64,000 bases of DNA, taken from contig NZ_CP013187.1 of the NCBI RefSeq assembly GCF_001444405.1, positions 2,542,001 to 2,606,000 on the forward strand, read 5' to 3'. Origin of the DNA: Pseudoalteromonas phenolica (GTDB lineage: Bacteria > Pseudomonadota > Gammaproteobacteria > Enterobacterales > Alteromonadaceae). Below the pieces are notes generated by a model, which searched no databases, was not told where the DNA came from, and saw nothing but the letters and a program-made list of their open reading frames with translations. A program made the position numbers and the translations under genes. This document shows positions 60,946 through 64,000 of the stretch, one piece after another; the first letter of the stretch is position 1; every line of letters begins with the position of its first letter.

Positions 60946-61329
60946 CTACTTTGACTCTAAATAATCGAATAATTTCTTTCTTTGAGCAGATGAAAACAAA
61001 TAATAGCTAAACTTTATATCGTTACTTTTCGAGCTTTTTAGAACTATTAACCTAGGTAAGCTATTAACAATTTTAAAGCCTTCAAAATGCTTCCACTCCA
61101 AAGTGACTTTAACGCCAAAATCAATGAATGTTATCCCTTGTTCATTAAGCTCTAAGCCGTATTCAATAACCTTACTTCTACCAGAGTTAAAAACGAATAA
61201 CCAGATGGTGAAAAGCACTATGGAGATTATCAAAATGAAAAAAAGCAAAACCATGTCTTTCGGATAAATTCCTGTGGACATGGCAAAGATTAACCCTACT
61301 GCAATGAACCAAAAGTATTGAATGGACAT
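60946..61329 (-). CDS. Membrane protein with PH-like C-terminal domain, unknown (cassette)
   Basis: The start at 61329 (MSIQYFWFIAVGLIFAMSTG) is preferred over 61380. The 127-residue product has two membrane segments (about 4-22, 28-50) and a C-terminal beta-rich part (YGLELNEQGITFIDFGVKVT, LEWKHFEGFKIV), resembling small PH-like/YcxB-type domains. Function unknown. Confidence 0.65.
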   Translation of the reverse strand: MSIQYFWFIAVGLIFAMSTGIYPKDMVLLFFILIISIVLFTIWLFVFNSGRSKVIEYGLELNEQGITFIDFGVKVTLEWKHFEGFKIVNSLPRLIVLKSSKSNDIKFSYYLFSSAQRKKLFDYLESK

Positions 61330-61402
61330 TGTATACAACCTGTTGAGTAAACCTTGTACGCGTGTCTGAATTATCAACATAATTGCTAAACTATCCTTGT
61401 AG

Positions 61403-61501
61403 TGCTAACGCCGTTGTAACCGGCTAATAATAGTTGGCTAAAATTTGTGAGGTACGAACAAAGCCAACTGTTATTTGTCCGCTTTTACAACTTTGTTATG
61501 T
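61403..61501 (-). repeat. attC site
   Basis: R' TGCTAAC, R'' GTTATGT; arms GCCGTTGTAACCGGC / GTCCGCTTTTACAAC, core AGTTGGCTAAAATTTGTG / AAAGCCAACTG. Nearly identical to the next site at 61926. Confidence 0.9.
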
Positions 61502-61512
61502 TTAACTATTTC

Positions 61513-61929
61513 TTAATTACTCATAATTTCATCTTCAAGGCTTTTACCTTTTTCCAAGATGAGCATAAACTCCTTATCTTTCCACTCTGGTACAGGAAAG
61601 TTCTCCTGCATATTTGCCACCATTTTAAGATAATTTTTAGCAATAATTAATTCATGCTCAGGAAAGTTACATTTTGGCTCTGATATAAAAAGATTAATTG
61701 CAAATACATTAGCAGTAACATCATTTATCAATACTTGCTTAGCCTTTTCAAATTCACCATTGTTTAAATACATTAATGGTCGAAATGAAGTGGCAAATTC
61801 AGAATTTAGATTTTGTAATAATGTGAAAGAGCCATCATTTTGATATGGACATGAATCATCAGCGAAAGAGTTAGAACAAAATAGTAGCAGGCTAATTATT
61901 AAATATTTCAATGTTAACTCCTTAAACAT
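61513..61929 (-). CDS. Small exported protein, unknown (cassette)
   Basis: The 138-residue protein has a signal peptide (KYLIISLLLFCSNSFAD) and a helical mature domain with two Cys (DDSCPYQNDG and EPKCNFPEHE) that may form a disulfide. No family recognised. It is likely periplasmic. Confidence 0.65.
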   Translation of the reverse strand: MFKELTLKYLIISLLLFCSNSFADDSCPYQNDGSFTLLQNLNSEFATSFRPLMYLNNGEFEKAKQVLINDVTANVFAINLFISEPKCNFPEHELIIAKNYLKMVANMQENFPVPEWKDKEFMLILEKGKSLEDEIMSN

Positions 61930-62025
61930 AACGCCGTTGTAACCGGCTAATAATAGTTGGCTAAAATTTTGTGAGGTACGAACAAAGCCAACTGTTATTT
62001 GTCCGCGTTTACAACTTTGTTAGGT
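61926..62025 (-). repeat. attC site (supplies the C-terminus of the left gene's neighbour)
   Basis: R' ACATAAC, R'' GTTAGGT; arms GCCGTTGTAACCGGC / GTCCGCGTTTACAAC. The cassette gene at 61995 runs into it: its last residues PNKVVNADK and its TAA are encoded in the right arm. Confidence 0.9.
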
Positions 62026-62456
62026 TTTTTATTTGATATACTGCCACGAATTACTTTTACATTTGCACTAATCACCTTGCTAGTCAATAACTTAGGTATA
62101 TTACATGATGTTGAAAAGTTTAAATTGCCTCCACTAACCAAAGAGTCTTTAATCATATACTCACATTCAGCAACGAACTTGGAAGTGTCATCAAAAAGCT
62201 CTATTTCAATTAATAAGGAGCTATAGTCTAGCCTAGACTTATTCTTAGCGGAGCCAGAAATGAACACTTCATTCTCGCCTTCTATTATCTCTACACTAGA
62301 AAACTCTAGATTTCTTACCGTCTCTGTTTCAACATAGATTTGCGAGTATGTACTCTCTGGAGAAGGCCAAAAATAGTAAGTTGCTAAACTGACAATAAGA
62401 ACTGATATTGAAAAGCCTAAACCATACAATAATCCTGATATAAATTTAGAAAACAA
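61995..62456 (-). CDS. Membrane-anchored beta-domain protein (cassette)
   Basis: The 153-residue protein has one N-terminal membrane segment (ISGLLYGLGFSISVLIVSLATYYFW in part) and a beta-sandwich-like extracytoplasmic domain (FSSVEIIEGENEVFISGSAK, SRLDYSSLLIEIELFDDTSK), like FxLYD domains. The last nine residues (PNKVVNADK) come from the attC. Function unknown. Confidence 0.68.
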   Translation of the reverse strand: MFSKFISGLLYGLGFSISVLIVSLATYYFWPSPESTYSQIYVETETVRNLEFSSVEIIEGENEVFISGSAKNKSRLDYSSLLIEIELFDDTSKFVAECEYMIKDSLVSGGNLNFSTSCNIPKLLTSKVISANVKVIRGSISNKKPNKVVNADK

Positions 62457-62480
62457 CTTTCACTCCATTCTGCGGGGAAA

Positions 62481-62583
62481 ACCTAACGCTTGCCGTAAAC
62501 GGCACAAAATAGCAGGCTAAAATTAGCGACGAAGGAGCACAAGCCTGCTGTTTTGTGTCCACGGTGTAACGGCCTTGTTAGTA
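62481..62583 (-). repeat. attC site
   Basis: R' ACCTAAC, R'' GTTAGTA; arms GCTTGCCGTAAACGGC / GTCCACGGTGTAACGGC, core AGCAGGCTAAAATTAGCG / CACAAGCCTGCTG. Confidence 0.88.
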
Positions 62584-62584
62584 G

Positions 62585-62965
62585 TCAGTCCCACCAATTA
62601 AACAAAGCTTCACCCATTGTTTGTGGCTTCCAATATTTAATATCAGATTCTAGCATTTTGTCTCTCGCAACAAACGGAGAGCCTAATTCTTCAACTGAAG
62701 CTACTCTAATACTAAATGAATTACTTAATATTGAGGAGATAACCTCATTATCAACGAAGTTGAGTTTTTGGTTCGTTGGGTCATAGTCTGAAACGAAAGC
62801 CCATTCACTCTGCTCGTTACAAAGTACATAAATCGAGAATTCACTAGCTCTAAGGTTACATGCTATGAAATTTGGAACAACATCAGGAACGAGAACATCA
62901 CAGATTGAAGCATCTACTTCCCTCGCTAATCCGAACATTACTCTCCTGAACTCTGATATTTCCAT
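62585..62965 (-). CDS. Unrecognised protein, 126 residues (cassette)
   Basis: A soluble protein with EFRRVMFGLAREVDASICDV and SEFSIYVLCNEQSEWAFVSD, mixed alpha/beta, no signal peptide. The size and pattern resemble small cytoplasmic immunity-like proteins, but no family could be named. The stop is directly at the attC. Function unknown. Confidence 0.65.
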   Translation of the reverse strand: MEISEFRRVMFGLAREVDASICDVLVPDVVPNFIACNLRASEFSIYVLCNEQSEWAFVSDYDPTNQKLNFVDNEVISSILSNSFSIRVASVEELGSPFVARDKMLESDIKYWKPQTMGEALFNWWD

Positions 62966-62971
62966 ATGACT

Positions 62972-63072
62972 ACTAACGCCTCAATATGGGGAGTATTAAG
63001 CTTGGCTAAAATTAGCGAAGAATGAGCGTCAGCCAAGCTTTAGACGTCCCATCCATAATTGCCTTGTTATGT
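62972..63072 (-). repeat. attC site
   Basis: R' TACTAAC, R'' GTTATGT; arms GCCTCAATATGGGG / GTCCCATCCATAATTGCC, core AGCTTGGCTAAAATTAGCG / GTCAGCCAAGCT. Confidence 0.86.
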
Positions 63073-63447
63073 ACCGATTTTCTCTGAACTTTCAAAGGAA
63101 ACGCGCAAACAAAAGCATTTAATACCATTTTGAAACATATACATAGAACCATCCATTCCTTTTTGTCTATTACCAAAGATAAATGGGAAAAGAGATACTT
63201 TGATTTTTGTCACTTTCTTCTCATTTTCAAAATCACAAATCAGTAAACCAGAACTTTGGATTATTGAGTTGGAAGAAGAGAAATAAGTCTGTTTCACAAT
63301 GGAACCGTCATTCTCAGTCCATTCTCTAATTAACGTACCTGAATAATCGGAGTTAAATTGCAGCTTAACGGTTTCGTCAGTACCATCAGCACTTCCTAGC
63401 CAACTACCGATTACGCCATCTTTTTTAAATGTGAAGTCAGATATCAC
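63067..63447 (-). CDS. Unrecognised protein, 126 residues (cassette)
   Basis: A soluble, beta-rich protein (VIGSWLGSADGTDETVKLQF, SGTLIREWTENDGSIVKQTY, IKVSLFPFIFGNRQKGMDG). The pattern 'GxW..D..xxLxFxxDxxGxL' resembles small lipocalin- or META-like antiparallel folds, but it has no signal peptide. Function unknown. Its stop is next to the R'' core of the attC on its left. Confidence 0.62.
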   Translation of the reverse strand: MISDFTFKKDGVIGSWLGSADGTDETVKLQFNSDYSGTLIREWTENDGSIVKQTYFSSSNSIIQSSGLLICDFENEKKVTKIKVSLFPFIFGNRQKGMDGSMYMFQNGIKCFCLRVSFESSEKIGT

Positions 63448-63465
63448 GTCTACACTCCCTCAGGT

Positions 63466-63562
63466 ACATAACGCCCGATTAACGGGTAAAAAATTGTGGG
63501 CTAAAATTGAGCGAAGCGAATAGCCCGCAAGTTTTTTATCCCTGTTTAATTGCTTGTTATGC
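63466..63562 (-). repeat. attC site (GTGGGC subtype)
   Basis: R' ACATAAC, R'' GTTATGC; arms CGCCCGATTAACGGG / CCCTGTTTAATTGC, core TGTGGGCTAAAATTGAGCG / AGCCCGCAAG. Similar to 60850-60945. Confidence 0.88.
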
Positions 63563-63811
63563 GTTGACACACCGCTTTCAAAGCGCTTGCGCCTGCACCA
63601 GCGAGCTAAACTTTAATTTATAAAAACACTCACCAAACCAAAAATTGCAAAGAAGCGTTCGACTGGTGAATGACATTTCTGGTCACAGCTTAAATTGAAA
63701 AACGAAAAGCCAAGACCAACTTAAAATTTGATTACGCCACTGTACCTAAAAACTGATTTGATGGAAAGACTTGAAGTAAAAACCGTTTTAAAGACAGCAA
63801 TTTAAAGTGAC
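63563..63811 (-). other. Cassette without a recognisable gene
   Basis: About 250 bp lie between two attC sites with no open frame of usable size on either strand. The left 90 bp are clearly related to the first 90 bp of the next cassette (63911-64000): both contain GCGTTGACAC, AAGCGCTTGCGCCTGCACCA, TAAAAACACTCACCAAACC and AAAATTGCA. Such cassettes could carry a promoter, an RNA, or nothing. Confidence 0.7.
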
Positions 63812-63910
63812 GCATAACGCCGTTGTAACCGGCAAAAAATTGTTGGCTAAAATGTGAAGCGAAGCGTAGCAGCCAACAGTTTTTTGTCCGCGTTGACGAC
63901 TTTGTTATGC
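63812..63910 (-). repeat. attC site
   Basis: R' GCATAAC, R'' GTTATGC; arms GCCGTTGTAACCGGC / GTCCGCGTTGACGAC, core TTGTTGGCTAAAATGTGAAGCG / AGCCAACAG. Almost the same as the attC interrupted by the IS. Confidence 0.9.
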
Positions 63911-64000
63911 GTTGACACTCAAATTTAGAAGCGCTTGCGCCTGCACCAATAAGCCAAACTTATAAATTTAAAAACACTCACCAAACCTAAAATTGCAGAG
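63911..64000 (-). other. Distal end of a second, related ORF-less cassette (cut by window)
   Basis: The sequence repeats, with changes, the words of the cassette at 63563-63811 (GCGTTGACACTC, AAGCGCTTGCGCCTGCACCA, TAAAAACACTCACCAAACCT). No gene is seen before the window edge. Confidence 0.65.

Larger units (their letters stand above)
46953..64000 (-). mobile_element. Chromosomal integron cassette array (distal part; integrase not in window)
   Basis: From about 46.95 kb to the edge, short genes on one strand alternate with 27 attC-like repeats. The repeats end in YAAC at the left and GTTRRRY-like words at the right as read on the plus strand. Reading of cassette genes is leftward, so attI and intI should lie beyond 64 kb. 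Left-end sites are more degenerate, consistent with the oldest cassettes being distal. Only one IS interrupts the array. No integrase gene or attI is seen here. Confidence 0.9.

Noticed and set aside
46953..64000. CRISPR array
   Set aside because: The regular repeats are 50-105 bp, palindromic, and separated by whole genes; they are attC sites, not CRISPR repeats.
1..64000. tRNA or rRNA genes
   Set aside because: No cloverleaf-like or rRNA-like stretches were noticed on either strand, although a dedicated scan was not possible.

Overview
The window looks like chromosomal DNA of a marine gammaproteobacterium close to Pseudoalteromonas or a related Alteromonadales genus. This rests on AT-rich DNA, many TonB-dependent receptors, TPR-GGDEF and winged-helix/TPR regulators, 'AATACCAAT' and 'ATACCCAAACTACCTCAAGATAC' type repeats, and a long integron cassette array. 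The assignment is inferred from gene content, not from a marker gene.

Region 1 (1-46.8 kb) is ordinary chromosome with many small regulator/target units. 1-6.7 kb: a three-gene operon (cadherin-like lipoprotein, TonB-dependent receptor, MauG-type di-haem peroxidase, the last cut by the window edge). 7.2-12.7 kb: amidase, OsmC/Lrp pair, and an aldehyde dehydrogenase plus 2OG-Fe(II) oxygenase unit with a divergent LysR. 13.7-18.1 kb: redox genes under HxlR and LysR control (MdaB, thioredoxin-fold peroxiredoxin, flavodoxin-SnoaL fusion). 17.5-22.4 kb: TetR plus RND efflux adaptor and pump. 22.6-25.5 kb: two GGDEF proteins. 25.6-27.3 kb: acuI/acuR-like pair with two matching operators. 27.4-31.9 kb: DUF1826 protein, alpha-amylase, a zinc-ribbon gene broken by one stop codon, MipA/OmpV, and small proteins. 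32.3-36.2 kb: beta-propeller protein, then a Cys-rich secreted protein with a His-rich TonB receptor (metal-uptake-like). 36.3-46.8 kb: DODA-type dioxygenase, YceI, cytochrome b561, several LysR regulators, DsbC-like protein, and an SDR/AKR/SDR operon.

Region 2 (about 46.95 kb to the right edge) is part of a large chromosomal integron. Small genes, all on the minus strand, alternate with 27 recognisable attC sites. Most sites are about 100 bp and share GCC..GGC arms and a conserved 'GGCTAAAAT' core; two are compact (about 50 bp). Because cassette genes are read away from attI, intI and attI should lie beyond 64 kb, and the left end is the old distal end. That fits the most degenerate attC sites being at 47.7, 48.3 and 49.7 kb. 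Most cassette genes have no recognisable function. Exceptions include a GNAT acetyltransferase, VanZ-like, SUFU-like, permuted NlpC/P60-like, Imm32-like and DUF6037-like proteins, and zinc-ribbon proteins.

An IS110-family, IS1111-group element (about 55.87-57.47 kb) has split one attC exactly at its R'' core. Deleting the element restores an attC nearly identical to an intact one at 63.8 kb. Its 470-bp non-coding right part is the expected place for a guide (bridge/seek) RNA. The right edge holds two related cassettes without ORFs.

The least explained features are the attC-targeting IS, the ORF-less cassette family, two cassette proteins sharing an N-terminal module but not their C-termini, and a 19-bp LacI-type palindrome shared between the TonB/peroxidase operon region and the alpha-amylase gene.
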